Shown: positions 1 through 5,988, numbered from the stretch's first letter. The stretch is 12,166 bases of DNA from Methanobrevibacter sp. (GCA_017404125.1 JAFRCZ010000024.1:1-12166); one strand, 5' to 3'. The notes: a model not told the origin generated them from the sequence alone. Numbers and translations: made by a program.

Positions 1-101
1 ATAGCTAAATAATTATTAAAAATAAAATATTTGAAAAATAGCTAAATAATTATTAAAAATAAAATATTTGAAAAATAGCTAAATAATTATTAAAAATAAA
101 A
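1..101. repeat. 37-bp direct tandem repeat, about 2.7 copies, cut by window edge
   Basis: Copies begin at 1, 38 and 75, each opening with ATAGCTAAATAATTATTAAA. The first two copies are identical over 37 bases, and the third diverges near 102. There is no spacer between copies, so this is a tandem satellite and not a CRISPR array. The first copy starts at base 1, so the array probably continues to the left. It lies downstream of the DUF356-type gene, whose minus-strand transcript would run into it. The function is unknown. Confidence 0.9.
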
Positions 102-159
102 AAGATAGAAATAGAAAAAATGAATAATAAACCGCAAAAATTAAGAAAAAGAATTAAAA

Positions 160-573
160 TCAATTATAATCTACAGAGTCTTTTCCTTTTTTGCCTGATT
201 TATAATCCTTCATTTGAGTGGTTTGTTTTTTGCCAGAATAATATCCTTTGAATATTCTTGCATCATTTAAAGTTTTATTTAATTCCTTATAATCATCATA
301 ATCATTGCTGATGACAACAATATGAGCTGGAGGATGAATCTTTTTAATCTGAACAATTGCAGTAGCAGTATCTTCCTTTATGCGAAATGCAGTAGCTACA
401 TTTGATTTGGTTCTCAAAGGTGCTTTCAATATGTTTTCAACGATTTTATCTGCATATTTTGCGTCAATCACTTTAGGTTTTGTTACTAAATTTAAGTTTG
501 CGTGTCTTTCTACATCTGCTATTGCATTTAATATTTTTGAATTGTTTTCTCCTCTAATTAATATCAAAGCCAT
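160..573 (-). CDS. DUF356-type conserved methanogen protein
   Basis: This is a 137-residue soluble protein with no signal peptide or membrane segment. The N-terminus (MALILIRGENNSKILNAIAD) and the central block (RTKS at 54-57, KIHPPAHIVVIS at 78-89) resemble, from memory, the methanogen-wide family DUF356, whose function is unknown. The final 25-30 residues are rich in Lys, Gly and Tyr (KSGKKGKD) and look like a disordered basic tail. The start is ATG at 571-573, preceded on the minus strand by AGGGAT at short spacing, a plausible ribosome binding site. It appears to be a single-gene unit: about 315 bases without a gene lie upstream, and AT-rich sequence with oligo-T runs and the 37-bp repeats lies downstream. 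The family assignment is by eye; that this is a real gene is well supported. Confidence 0.8.
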   Translation of the reverse strand: MALILIRGENNSKILNAIADVERHANLNLVTKPKVIDAKYADKIVENILKAPLRTKSNVATAFRIKEDTATAIVQIKKIHPPAHIVVISNDYDDYKELNKTLNDARIFKGYYSGKKQTTQMKDYKSGKKGKDSVDYN

Positions 574-888
574 ATTATCCCTAAAAATATATAATAAAAT
601 AAAAAAATCAATTTAATAAGATATAATTTATACCTTTTTATTTAAATATATTACTATTAAAAATCAATTAAATTCAAAAATAGACAAGAATCTTTAAAAT
701 TTTGAATAAAAACAAACAAATATTGAAAAAAATTGAATAATAATTAATTTAAATTAAATAAATAGAAAAATAAATAAAAATCGATTGTAATAAATGAATA
801 AATAAAATAATTTTAAAAATTAAAAAAATAGCTCGAATAATAAAAAAATAGTTAAAAAAAGAAAAGAAGAATTGGTTAAAAACCAATC
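574..888. other. AT-rich intergenic spacer
   Basis: About 315 bases with almost no G or C and no convincing ORF. It holds the likely promoter of the DUF356-type gene. The best TATA-like stretch on the minus strand is TATATTTAAATA around 639-650, which would give a leader of roughly 40 nt. There is a 14-bp perfect palindrome (TTAATTTAAATTAA) around 744-757. The right end holds the terminator of the neighbouring operon. I see nothing else in it. Confidence 0.5.
841..887 (-). terminator. Hairpin plus oligo-T terminator of the zinc-ribbon/POTRA operon
   Basis: ATTGGTT (871-877) pairs perfectly with AACCAAT (881-887) around a 3-base loop. On the minus strand the hairpin is followed by TCTTCTTTTCTTTTTTTAAC, then further T runs. 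It begins 2 bases after the TAA at 889-891 that closes the extended reading frame of the zinc-ribbon gene. That placement suggests the gene originally ended here and not at the TGA 200 bases upstream. Confidence 0.7.
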
Positions 889-1092
889 TTATGAAACACG
901 ATCTCTAAATGATTTCAATAATCTTGTTCTAAATATTACAAGGACTATTAAAACAAAACCGATTGCTGTTTGAATGGAACCTAAAATGGTTAGCACCATA
1001 GAGTTGATAGGCAAGTTCCATGCAGGAGATGTTCTTCCATTAGGCAATGGGTTATAGTATACACCTACAGCACGAACATCAGGTTTTACATT
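889..1092 (-). pseudogene. In-frame C-terminal membrane-anchor segment beyond the TGA of the zinc-ribbon gene
   Basis: Directly after the TGA at 1093-1095 the same frame stays open for 67 codons and closes with TAA at 889-891. The predicted peptide has a polar stretch (NVKPDVRAVGVYYNPLPNGR), then a hydrophobic segment of about 23 residues containing TAIGFVLIVLVIF, then a basic end (RTRLLKSFRDRVS). That is a classic stop-transfer anchor with positive charges inside. Composition and codon use match the upstream gene and differ from the surrounding AT-rich spacer. I infer that it is the true C-terminus of the upstream gene, cut off by a nonsense change, a sequencing error, or (less likely) subject to readthrough. 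It has no start codon or ribosome binding site of its own that I can see. Confidence 0.75.
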
Positions 1093-2163
1093 TCAGTCGC
1101 AAGGCTCTACATAGTCCACACCAACAATAAGGCCATTGTTGATACCTCTATTGATGGAACCGGCAATAGTCGATGCATTATAACCATACTTTTTAACCGA
1201 TGCCTTTACCACTTCACGGGTAATGTCGGCCAGACCGGCCTTTTCACTTCCATAAACGGAAACTGAAACAGCATCTTTGGATATTGTAATCTCATTAATC
1301 AAAACGTCTGTAGCTGTACGGACTTCCAATTCATGATTACAAATCGGACAGACATTATAGTTTTCCGCATCAGGGTATCCAGTAGCCCAACCACAGTTTA
1401 AACATACTTTGGAGTAGTTTTCATCCATTGGATAACCAGTGGTATTGACCTGTTTTGGTACGAACATGTCTCCAGTACTGATTAATGAAACAAGGTTTAC
1501 TGCACCTCCACCATATTTCTCACCGGAATCTCTAGCTACTTCTTCCATAACTTTACCAACGATATACGTAGCAGGATATCCATCCCTAATCATTTTACCT
1601 ATGTTTACTGCAGTTTCTCTTCTTACACGGTCTGCAGTACCCATTTTAGGGTTACCTGCACTGTTTCTCAAGTGAATGATAGCTCCTTTTGAACCTTGCG
1701 GCAATTGCACTACACCACCTTCATGGTGAGTGACTCTAATGGTACCTGAATTATCCACTACAACAAGATATGCATTATAGTCTCCACCAATAGCTGCACC
1801 CATTGAAGGCCCTCCGATAACCAGACGGATACCGTCGAAACCACTTGCTAAAGCAGCAGCAGCTGCTGGACTTGAACCATGTTGCATTGCTCCAAGTGCA
1901 TCAATAATCGCATAGTTCCTTTCTGTACCGTTACCTTCCCCCCCAGAAAGCATAGCGTATCCATCATTTTTAGACATGATGAATGAAGATTGGAACATGT
2001 TGTTTGCAAAGGACATACTTCCTGCTGCAGCACCATTTGGATCTTCACCGCTAGGGTCAGTAATAACAATTACGTTACAGGTAGCTGAAGCAGCAGCCAT
2101 TACTGAAAAGAGCATTAAAACTAAAAATATTAAACCAATGATCCGATTATACTTTTTATTCAA
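1093..2163 (-). CDS. Secreted zinc-ribbon surface protein, interrupted by in-frame TGA
   Basis: This is 356 residues up to the TGA, or 424 codons counting the TGA if it were read through to the TAA at 889. The N-terminus (about 1-27) is a signal peptide: a basic start, the hydrophobic core LIFLVLMLFSVMAAA, and a likely cleavage site after ASA. The body is Gly/Ala-rich (GGPSMGAAIGGDYNAYLVVV around 117-136) and unlike any family I can name. Residues 254-275 carry two CxxC pairs (CLNC, CPIC), a probable zinc ribbon. Each pair is preceded by a similar TGYPxxENY element (242 and 261), so the ribbon looks internally duplicated. The start is TTG at 2161-2163, supported by AGGAGG 7 bases upstream. 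The gene begins 11 bases after the POTRA gene's stop, so the two are one operon and probably translationally coupled. Loss of the C-terminal anchor would turn a membrane protein into a free secreted one. The function is unknown. Confidence 0.8.
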   Translation of the reverse strand: MNKKYNRIIGLIFLVLMLFSVMAAASATCNVIVITDPSGEDPNGAAAGSMSFANNMFQSSFIMSKNDGYAMLSGGEGNGTERNYAIIDALGAMQHGSSPAAAAALASGFDGIRLVIGGPSMGAAIGGDYNAYLVVVDNSGTIRVTHHEGGVVQLPQGSKGAIIHLRNSAGNPKMGTADRVRRETAVNIGKMIRDGYPATYIVGKVMEEVARDSGEKYGGGAVNLVSLISTGDMFVPKQVNTTGYPMDENYSKVCLNCGWATGYPDAENYNVCPICNHELEVRTATDVLINEITISKDAVSVSVYGSEKAGLADITREVVKASVKKYGYNASTIAGSINRGINNGLIVGVDYVEPCD

Positions 2164-2170
2164 ATTTTAA

Positions 2171-2176
2171 CCTCCT
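2171..2176 (-). promoter_or_regulatory. Strong ribosome binding site AGGAGG deciding a TTG start
   Basis: AGGAGG on the minus strand lies 7 bases before the TTG at 2161-2163 and overlaps the TAG stop (2175-2177) of the POTRA gene. No ATG lies at a suitable distance. This fixes the TTG as the start and points to coupled translation of the two genes. Confidence 0.75.
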
Positions 2177-2672
2177 ATCCAGCAATACTGTAATTATAAA
2201 CACTTGTTGATTTTTGTAGATTGGAATTATCAGTGGAAGTAGTACTGTTTCCAGTAATATTGATAGTTGAGAAATCTTCAATAACTGTAACTGTAACAAT
2301 ACCAGTTTCCCTATTTACTGAAACATCTGCTCCAGCAATAGGTGCAATTTTAGTACCTGGAATTGTTGATCTTCGAACGAATTTCTCAGCATTTGCCTCG
2401 GCCTCAGTCACAGGCAGTTCCCGTATGGATGTTTTAAGAATATCTCCATCAATATAACTACCTTCTCTTAAACCAGAATTTTCAACATTATAACGGATAC
2501 TGTCAATAGGAACTATATCATTTCCTTTTACGATGATACCTGCAATAGGCACACCTTCAGCGACTTCAGCAGAGGATGCATATGCTACATAGATAATCAA
2601 TCTGCCACAAACAATTAAGATAAAAGCCAATAATAAAATTATTAAAGTGTCTCTCCTAATTTTAAAAAACAT
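2175..2672 (-). CDS. Membrane-anchored POTRA-like (FtsQ/DivIB-like layout) protein
   Basis: This is a 165-residue protein with a short basic N-terminus (MFFKIRRD), one membrane segment (about 9-31, TLIILLLAFILIVCGRLIIY) and an extracytoplasmic domain. Residues about 43-133 read like a POTRA fold: a first strand with IIVKGNDIVP (46-55), a helix (DSIRYNV), a loop and helix (LREGSYIDGDILK at 68-80), and a closing strand pair (GADVSVN, GIVTVTVIED). The last 30 residues are Ser/Thr/Asn-rich. One anchor plus one POTRA domain is the layout of bacterial FtsQ/DivIB. Archaea lack the outer membrane served by the other POTRA proteins (BamA, TPS). The start is ATG at 2670-2672 with GAGG 6 bases upstream. 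It is first in the operon with the zinc-ribbon protein. The POTRA call is from pattern recognition only and should be checked by structure prediction. Confidence 0.75.
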   Translation of the reverse strand: MFFKIRRDTLIILLLAFILIVCGRLIIYVAYASSAEVAEGVPIAGIIVKGNDIVPIDSIRYNVENSGLREGSYIDGDILKTSIRELPVTEAEANAEKFVRRSTIPGTKIAPIAGADVSVNRETGIVTVTVIEDFSTINITGNSTTSTDNSNLQKSTSVYNYSIAG

Positions 2673-2980
2673 AACATGCCTCTATAAATATAAATTTTGA
2701 TTATTTGAAAATCTAATAATTAATTCAATAAATTAATGAAAAATTATATTAATTCTACAATTCGACAGAATCGTAAATAAAATATAATATAACTATTTAT
2801 TTAATTTACATATTATTAATAGTTAACTATAAAAAGAGTTTTTAAAAATTAAAAAGAAGTTAAATTGGCTAAAAGTAAAAAAATAAGATAGTAAAATAGT
2901 AATAAAATAAAAAATAGTAAAAATAGCTAAAAAATAACTAAAAATAGAAAAAAAATAATTAAATAATATCTATTTAATAT
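2673..2980. other. Intergenic spacer with promoter and terminator signals, both for minus-strand genes
   Basis: 308 bases, almost all A and T, with no supported ORF. A slightly GC-richer island at 2752-2771 is flanked by ATTCT and AGAAT arms. Just upstream of it on the minus strand, TTATATTATATTTT (about 2780-2792) is a fair TATA candidate for the POTRA gene, with a leader of about 85 nt. A 10-bp palindrome TAGTTAACTA lies at 2820-2829. The right-hand part (about 2870-2975) holds repeated oligo-T runs on the minus strand behind the radical SAM gene. Confidence 0.45.
2871..2975 (-). terminator. Multiple oligo-T terminator behind the radical SAM gene
   Basis: Read on the minus strand, the bases after the stop at 2981 contain at least six T runs of 4-8 separated by short mixed sequence (for example TTTTTTTTCTATTTTTAG). 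There is no strong hairpin. Such serial oligo-T tracts are the usual intrinsic terminators of Euryarchaeota. Confidence 0.5.
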
Positions 2981-4120
2981 CTACATTTTAGTCATTAAAT
3001 CCATAATAGAGAAAGGTTCTCCTTCTTTTCTTACTCTTGGAGCCCCACCAAATGCCGCCAAAGCATTTTTCTTAAAGTCTTCATTTGCTCTCTTTGATAC
3101 CTCACCAAATATCATTTTATATGCTTCACATTGTGGGTCGACAGCTCTTGGAGATTGGGTAGCTACAATTCCATTATAAGGACATCCCCCTCTGCAGAAT
3201 TTAATGAATTTGCAGTCTGCACAGTCTTCATCAACAAAACTCTTGAATTCCATTAACTTATCCCATGCCTCAGACTTCTCCAAATCCTCCATGGAAGGAT
3301 TATCGTAAACATTGCCCATAATGTATTCATCCATTCCAACAAAACGATAGCAAGGATAGATGGAACCGTCATGACCGACAGCAAGGGTGGTTCCCATACA
3401 GTCATTAAATGTACAAAGTGTGCCTACTCTTCTAAGGCTGCTTTTTGCAATATGGTCCAAATCCATTATAACAAATTTATCCAAATCATATAGATACTTA
3501 TCTAGCCAATCAATCAGCAATCTTCCATGCTCTTCCTGCGGAAGTGCCCATGGATCTGCATTATCTCCACGCAATGAAGGCAAAGCTGCATGGATTTTTA
3601 AGTTCAAGCCATTTTCCTTGAAGAAATCATAAATTTCATCAGAAAAATCTTTTGAATAGGAAGTGAAAGTACATACAAAATTAATCTGTATGCCTTTATC
3701 AGTAGCTAATTTGACGGATTTCATGGTTTTATCAAAGTAGCCATCCCCTCTTTGATAATCATTTATTTCCTTAGGGCCATCAATACTTGTACTTATAGCA
3801 ATATTATACTTTGAGAACAGATCAGCCATATCCTCATCCAATAGCCATAAATTGCTTTGCAATGAAAAACCTTCAGTTTCATGGGTGCCTGCATCATTAA
3901 GGAGTGGAAGTGCCTTTTCATAGAATTCATATCCTGCAAGCAATGGTTCCCCTCCATGGAATGTGAAATGTACAGGTTCATCCCTGAAATCAGCTAACCA
4001 TTTTACGATTTGATTGATTACATCAATATCCATCAATTCTGCATTGTCTTCAGAACCCCAACAGTAAGCACAGTTTGATGGGCATCCTAAAGTAGGTATA
4101 ATCATTACATGAAAAGTCAT
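2981..4120 (-). CDS. Radical SAM/SPASM peptide-modifying enzyme (anSME-like)
   Basis: This is a 379-residue cytoplasmic iron-sulfur enzyme. The radical SAM cluster motif CxxxCxxC is CPSNCAYC (Cys 13, 17, 20), and the SAM-contact motif is HGGEP (55-59). The C-terminal half carries a full SPASM pattern: Cys 241-x10-Gly-x4-Cys 257, Cys 300-x2-Cys 303-x5-Cys 309-x3-Cys 313, and Cys 331. This architecture is known from sulfatase-maturating enzymes and RiPP maturases, which modify side chains of a protein substrate. From memory it best fits the methanogen peptide-modifying group around TIGR04083/TIGR04084. I chose ATG at 4118-4120 because GAGGG sits 5 bases upstream. A longer reading from TTG at 4156 would add 12 residues but has no binding site. 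It lies 82 bases behind the Cys4 small protein, the natural candidate substrate. No sulfatase gene is nearby. Confidence 0.9.
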   Translation of the reverse strand: MTFHVMIIPTLGCPSNCAYCWGSEDNAELMDIDVINQIVKWLADFRDEPVHFTFHGGEPLLAGYEFYEKALPLLNDAGTHETEGFSLQSNLWLLDEDMADLFSKYNIAISTSIDGPKEINDYQRGDGYFDKTMKSVKLATDKGIQINFVCTFTSYSKDFSDEIYDFFKENGLNLKIHAALPSLRGDNADPWALPQEEHGRLLIDWLDKYLYDLDKFVIMDLDHIAKSSLRRVGTLCTFNDCMGTTLAVGHDGSIYPCYRFVGMDEYIMGNVYDNPSMEDLEKSEAWDKLMEFKSFVDEDCADCKFIKFCRGGCPYNGIVATQSPRAVDPQCEAYKMIFGEVSKRANEDFKKNALAAFGGAPRVRKEGEPFSIMDLMTKM

Positions 4121-4125
4121 TCGAT

Positions 4126-4130
4126 CCCTC
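4126..4130 (-). promoter_or_regulatory. Ribosome binding site GAGGG deciding the radical SAM start
   Basis: GAGGG followed by ATCGA and ATG (4118-4120) on the minus strand. This favours the ATG start, which opens directly on the core strand before the CxxxCxxC motif, over the upstream TTG at 4154-4156. Confidence 0.7.
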
Positions 4131-4160
4131 AAAAATAAATTTTTAAAATTAAACAATTAA

Positions 4161-4169
4161 ATTTATAAA
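4161..4169 (-). promoter_or_regulatory. Candidate TATA box for the radical SAM gene
   Basis: TTTATAAAT on the minus strand lies about 41 bases before the ATG at 4120. Transcription starting about 25 bases downstream would leave a leader of roughly 15-20 nt that contains the GAGGG site. The enzyme may therefore be expressed separately from the Cys4 small protein as well as with it. In sequence this AT-rich the call is tentative. Confidence 0.4.
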
Positions 4170-4202
4170 TAAAATTTTACAATTGAAAATAGCTATTGAC
4201 AG

Positions 4203-4421
4203 TTATAATTTTTTATTTAATTCACCGATAAGGTCTTTTTTCATTTTTTCTTCTTCTGATTTTTCCATTTCTTTGCCAGTTTCAAAAATGTATCCGCAAT
4301 TGTCACATTTAAATTCCTTTAATTCAGCATGTGCATGATGATTGTCAATGAATCTTCTATGAGCGGTCTTGTCAGTAGAGCCGCATTTAGGACATTTTGC
4401 AATTAAATCTTCAAATTTCAT
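4203..4421 (-). CDS. Small Cys4 zinc-ribbon-like protein, putative radical SAM substrate
   Basis: This is a 72-residue protein. Two CxxC pairs (CPKCG at 10-14, CDNCG at 39-43) enclose a His-rich middle (HRRFIDNHHAHAEL, 21-34). The C-terminal 25 residues are a charged helix rich in Lys and Glu. Alone it would be read as a zinc ribbon or rubredoxin-like metal site. Its place directly upstream of a SPASM enzyme matches, from memory, a methanogen Cys-rich peptide family (TIGR04165) described as associated with such enzymes. The start is ATG at 4419-4421 with AGGAG 7 bases upstream. The upstream region holds the 14-bp repeat array. Whether the Cys residues, the His cluster or nothing is modified cannot be told from sequence. 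The gene is certain; the substrate role is inference. Confidence 0.85.
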   Translation of the reverse strand: MKFEDLIAKCPKCGSTDKTAHRRFIDNHHAHAELKEFKCDNCGYIFETGKEMEKSEEEKMKKDLIGELNKKL

Positions 4422-4504
4422 TTTTATCTCTCCTAAATTTTTAAAAAAAGTATTTTAATTTTATTATTATAATTTTGTTTGTCATTTTTAATATAAATTA
4501 ATTT

Positions 4505-4588
4505 TTATTATAGGAAATTTATTATAGGGATTTTATTATAGGAAATTTATTATAAGAATGTTATTATAGGAAATTTATTATAGGAATT
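4505..4588. repeat. Six tandem 14-bp repeats with 28-bp higher-order period
   Basis: Units start at 4505, 4519, 4533, 4547, 4561 and 4575. The first, third and fifth are identical (TTATTATAGGAAAT). The second, fourth and sixth vary at the end (GGGATT, AGAATG, GGAATT), so the array evolved as three 28-bp dimers. It fills most of the gap between the ADP-ribosylglycohydrolase stop (4600) and the Cys4 gene start (4421), and so lies in the upstream region of the Cys4/radical SAM pair. It could be an operator array or a simple variable-number repeat. Confidence 0.9.
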
Positions 4589-4599
4589 CTCTGAAGTTT

Positions 4600-5667
4600 C
4601 TAGTTATTTTCATCTATAATTTCAAAAAGAGAATTTGAAAAATTTTCAATTAATTCATTAATATAATCATATTTAGCGATTTGTTCTAACCAATGTGTAG
4701 GAATATTTTCATATCCATAATAGATACCAGCTAAACCACCTACAACACAAGCAGTTGTATCAGTATCCTTACCTAAATTAACTGCTGCTAAAGCAGTTTC
4801 TTTATAAGAATCATTGTTTAATAGGCACCATATTGATGCTTCAAGAGTGGAAATGACATATCCACCGCTTTGAATCTCATCACGAGGCAAGTCTTGAATC
4901 TTTAAAGAAAATACTCTATCAAAATGAGAAAATTGATGTTTGAAATATTCATTATCAAAATAATATTCCTTAGCTAAACTTATTCCATTATTCACTACCT
5001 CTTCCAAAGATAATTTTTCATCATTTTCCTCAAAACAATTCCTTAATAATTCAATACCTATAATCACATAAATTCCGCATGCCATTTGACTTCTTTTATG
5101 TCTATGAGTTAAAGAAGAAAGATTATGAATAGCTTCCATCATATCATATTTGGAAAATGAATATTTTAAAGATAAAAAGAAAATAAAGTAAGCAATAGGC
5201 AATATTCTCATTAATGAACCATTTCCATTATCTCTTTCACCTTTAGCACCAGATAAAATAGGTTCACAATTTTCAAATTTATAATTGGCAATTCCTTTAA
5301 ATGTAGTTGCCCCATGATCAAAAACTTCACCATATGGAGTATATTCCCCCTCAAATAACCAACTGGCAAATTTTTCCATAATATCCTCATAATTGATTAT
5401 TTGAGAAAAATTGCTAATGTAAACCCCCTCATCAAAATCAAATTCAAAGGAATTTGTTAAACCATCTAAAGTTGCCAGAGCCATAGAACTATCATCAGAC
5501 CAGGTTCCAGGTTCTTGATTATATGAACCATAACCAATCATATCAGTCATAGGATTTGCTTCACAATACTCTCTAGACTTAAATTCATAAGGAACTCCTA
5601 ATGCATCCGCTACCACAAGGCCAAAAATGCCACTCTTTATTAAATTATTTATTTTATCTCTTTCCAT
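4600..5667 (-). CDS. ADP-ribosylglycohydrolase family protein (DraG/ARH-like)
   Basis: This is a 355-residue soluble protein of the all-helical ADP-ribosylglycohydrolase family, which removes ADP-ribose from proteins or small molecules using two Mg ions. The metal-site motifs are visible in order: ADALG near the N-terminus (20-24, often GDALG in the family), WSDDS (56-60), GNGSLMR (148-154) and GKDTDTT (299-305) followed by a Gly-rich helix (VVGGLAG). The length is typical. The start is ATG at 5665-5667, with a weak AAGGGG about 7 bases upstream. It is a single gene facing left, flanked by related 14-bp repeats in opposite orientation (4505-4588 and 5687-5714). No nitrogenase reductase or ADP-ribosyltransferase gene is in the window, so a DraG role in nitrogen control is not supported. 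The substrate is unknown. Confidence 0.9.
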   Translation of the reverse strand: MERDKINNLIKSGIFGLVVADALGVPYEFKSREYCEANPMTDMIGYGSYNQEPGTWSDDSSMALATLDGLTNSFEFDFDEGVYISNFSQIINYEDIMEKFASWLFEGEYTPYGEVFDHGATTFKGIANYKFENCEPILSGAKGERDNGNGSLMRILPIAYFIFFLSLKYSFSKYDMMEAIHNLSSLTHRHKRSQMACGIYVIIGIELLRNCFEENDEKLSLEEVVNNGISLAKEYYFDNEYFKHQFSHFDRVFSLKIQDLPRDEIQSGGYVISTLEASIWCLLNNDSYKETALAAVNLGKDTDTTACVVGGLAGIYYGYENIPTHWLEQIAKYDYINELIENFSNSLFEIIDENN

Positions 5668-5686
5668 TCTTCAGCCCCTTTTAAAA

Positions 5687-5714
5687 ATTCCATATAATAA
5701 ATTTCATATAATTA
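5687..5714. repeat. Pair of 14-bp repeats upstream of the ADP-ribosylglycohydrolase
   Basis: ATTCCATATAATAA (5687-5700) is followed directly by ATTTCATATAATTA (5701-5714), 12 of 14 bases alike. Each also matches the reverse complement of the downstream array unit (ATTTCCTATAATAA) at 12 of 14 positions, so the gene has related repeats in inverted orientation on both sides. The region is so AT-rich that chance is a real alternative. Confidence 0.45.
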
Positions 5715-5728
5715 TTAGAACTTTAAAA

Positions 5729-5739
5729 AATATATATTT
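5729..5739 (-). promoter_or_regulatory. Candidate TATA box for the ADP-ribosylglycohydrolase gene
   Basis: AAATATATATTTT on the minus strand, about 65 bases before the ATG at 5667. This would place the transcription start near 5708, inside the 14-bp repeat pair. The call is weak because of the AT-rich background. Confidence 0.3.
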
Positions 5740-5757
5740 ATTCTCAAGAATTATTAT

Positions 5758-5886
5758 TTAATCAGATATCATAAAAAACATAGTGGCTATGATTAGCATA
5801 TACAAGCCAATTGATGTATAAATAAGTAAAAAACAATTTAATTGATTTAATTTCCAATTATTAAAAATAAATAATAAAAACTTCAT
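5758..5886 (-). CDS. Possible 42-residue hydrophobic small protein
   Basis: ATG at 5884-5886 opens a 42-codon frame that ends with TAA at 5758-5760. The product would have a short N-terminal hydrophobic part, a polar patch (NNWKLNQLN, 9-17), then a convincing membrane segment (SIGLYMLIIATMFFMI, 25-40). The DNA for that last segment (about 5775-5815) has clearly more G and C than the surrounding spacer, which argues that it is, or was, coding. Against it: the nearest purine-rich binding site (AAGG) is about 15 bases upstream of the ATG, too far, and AT-rich DNA readily gives Phe/Leu/Ile frames. It could be a real small membrane protein or the remnant of a larger one. Confidence 0.35.
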   Translation of the reverse strand: MKFLLFIFNNWKLNQLNCFLLIYTSIGLYMLIIATMFFMISD

Positions 5887-5909
5887 TATAAATAATAAAA
5901 ACCTTATTA
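5868..5909. repeat. 21-bp tandem repeat, two copies
   Basis: TAAATAATAAAAACTTCATTA (5868-5888) and its neighbour (5889-5909) match at 19 of 21 positions. The left copy overlaps the first codons of the possible 42-residue ORF. Because 21 is a multiple of three, the right copy repeats the N-terminal residues in frame (FLLFI) upstream of its ATG. Confidence 0.55.
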
Positions 5910-5988
5910 TATAACATCACTAATAAATATATATAAAAAATTAAAATATATAAATAAAATATAAATACTCATAATTATAAATTTTAAA

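Noticed and set aside
1..101. CRISPR array
   Set aside because: The 37-bp units follow each other directly with no spacers, and no cas gene is in the window.
1093..1095. TGA read as selenocysteine
   Set aside because: Known archaeal selenocysteine systems are in Methanococcales and Methanopyrus, not Methanobacteriales. The 3' region shows only a simple AT-rich hairpin and no SECIS-like element. The codon is also not in a redox motif.
1439..1675. Plus-strand ORFs opposite the zinc-ribbon, POTRA, radical SAM, SDR and coiled-coil genes
   Set aside because: They are antisense shadows of well-supported genes, without binding sites or recognisable domains.
2981..4120. Sulfatase-maturating enzyme as a specific call
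   Set aside because: The architecture fits, but no sulfatase gene is present and the adjacent Cys-rich small protein suggests a different substrate.
4121..4156. Longer N-terminus of the radical SAM protein from a TTG at 4154-4156
   Set aside because: No ribosome binding site precedes the TTG, whereas GAGGG lies 5 bases before the ATG at 4118-4120.
4600..5667. DraG of nitrogenase regulation
   Set aside because: Only family motifs are visible. There is no nif or draT gene in the window, so the specific role is unsupported.
5779..5791. CATAG-TGG-CTATG hairpin as a regulatory element or small RNA
   Set aside because: A 5-bp stem is too short to support, and it falls inside the possible small ORF.
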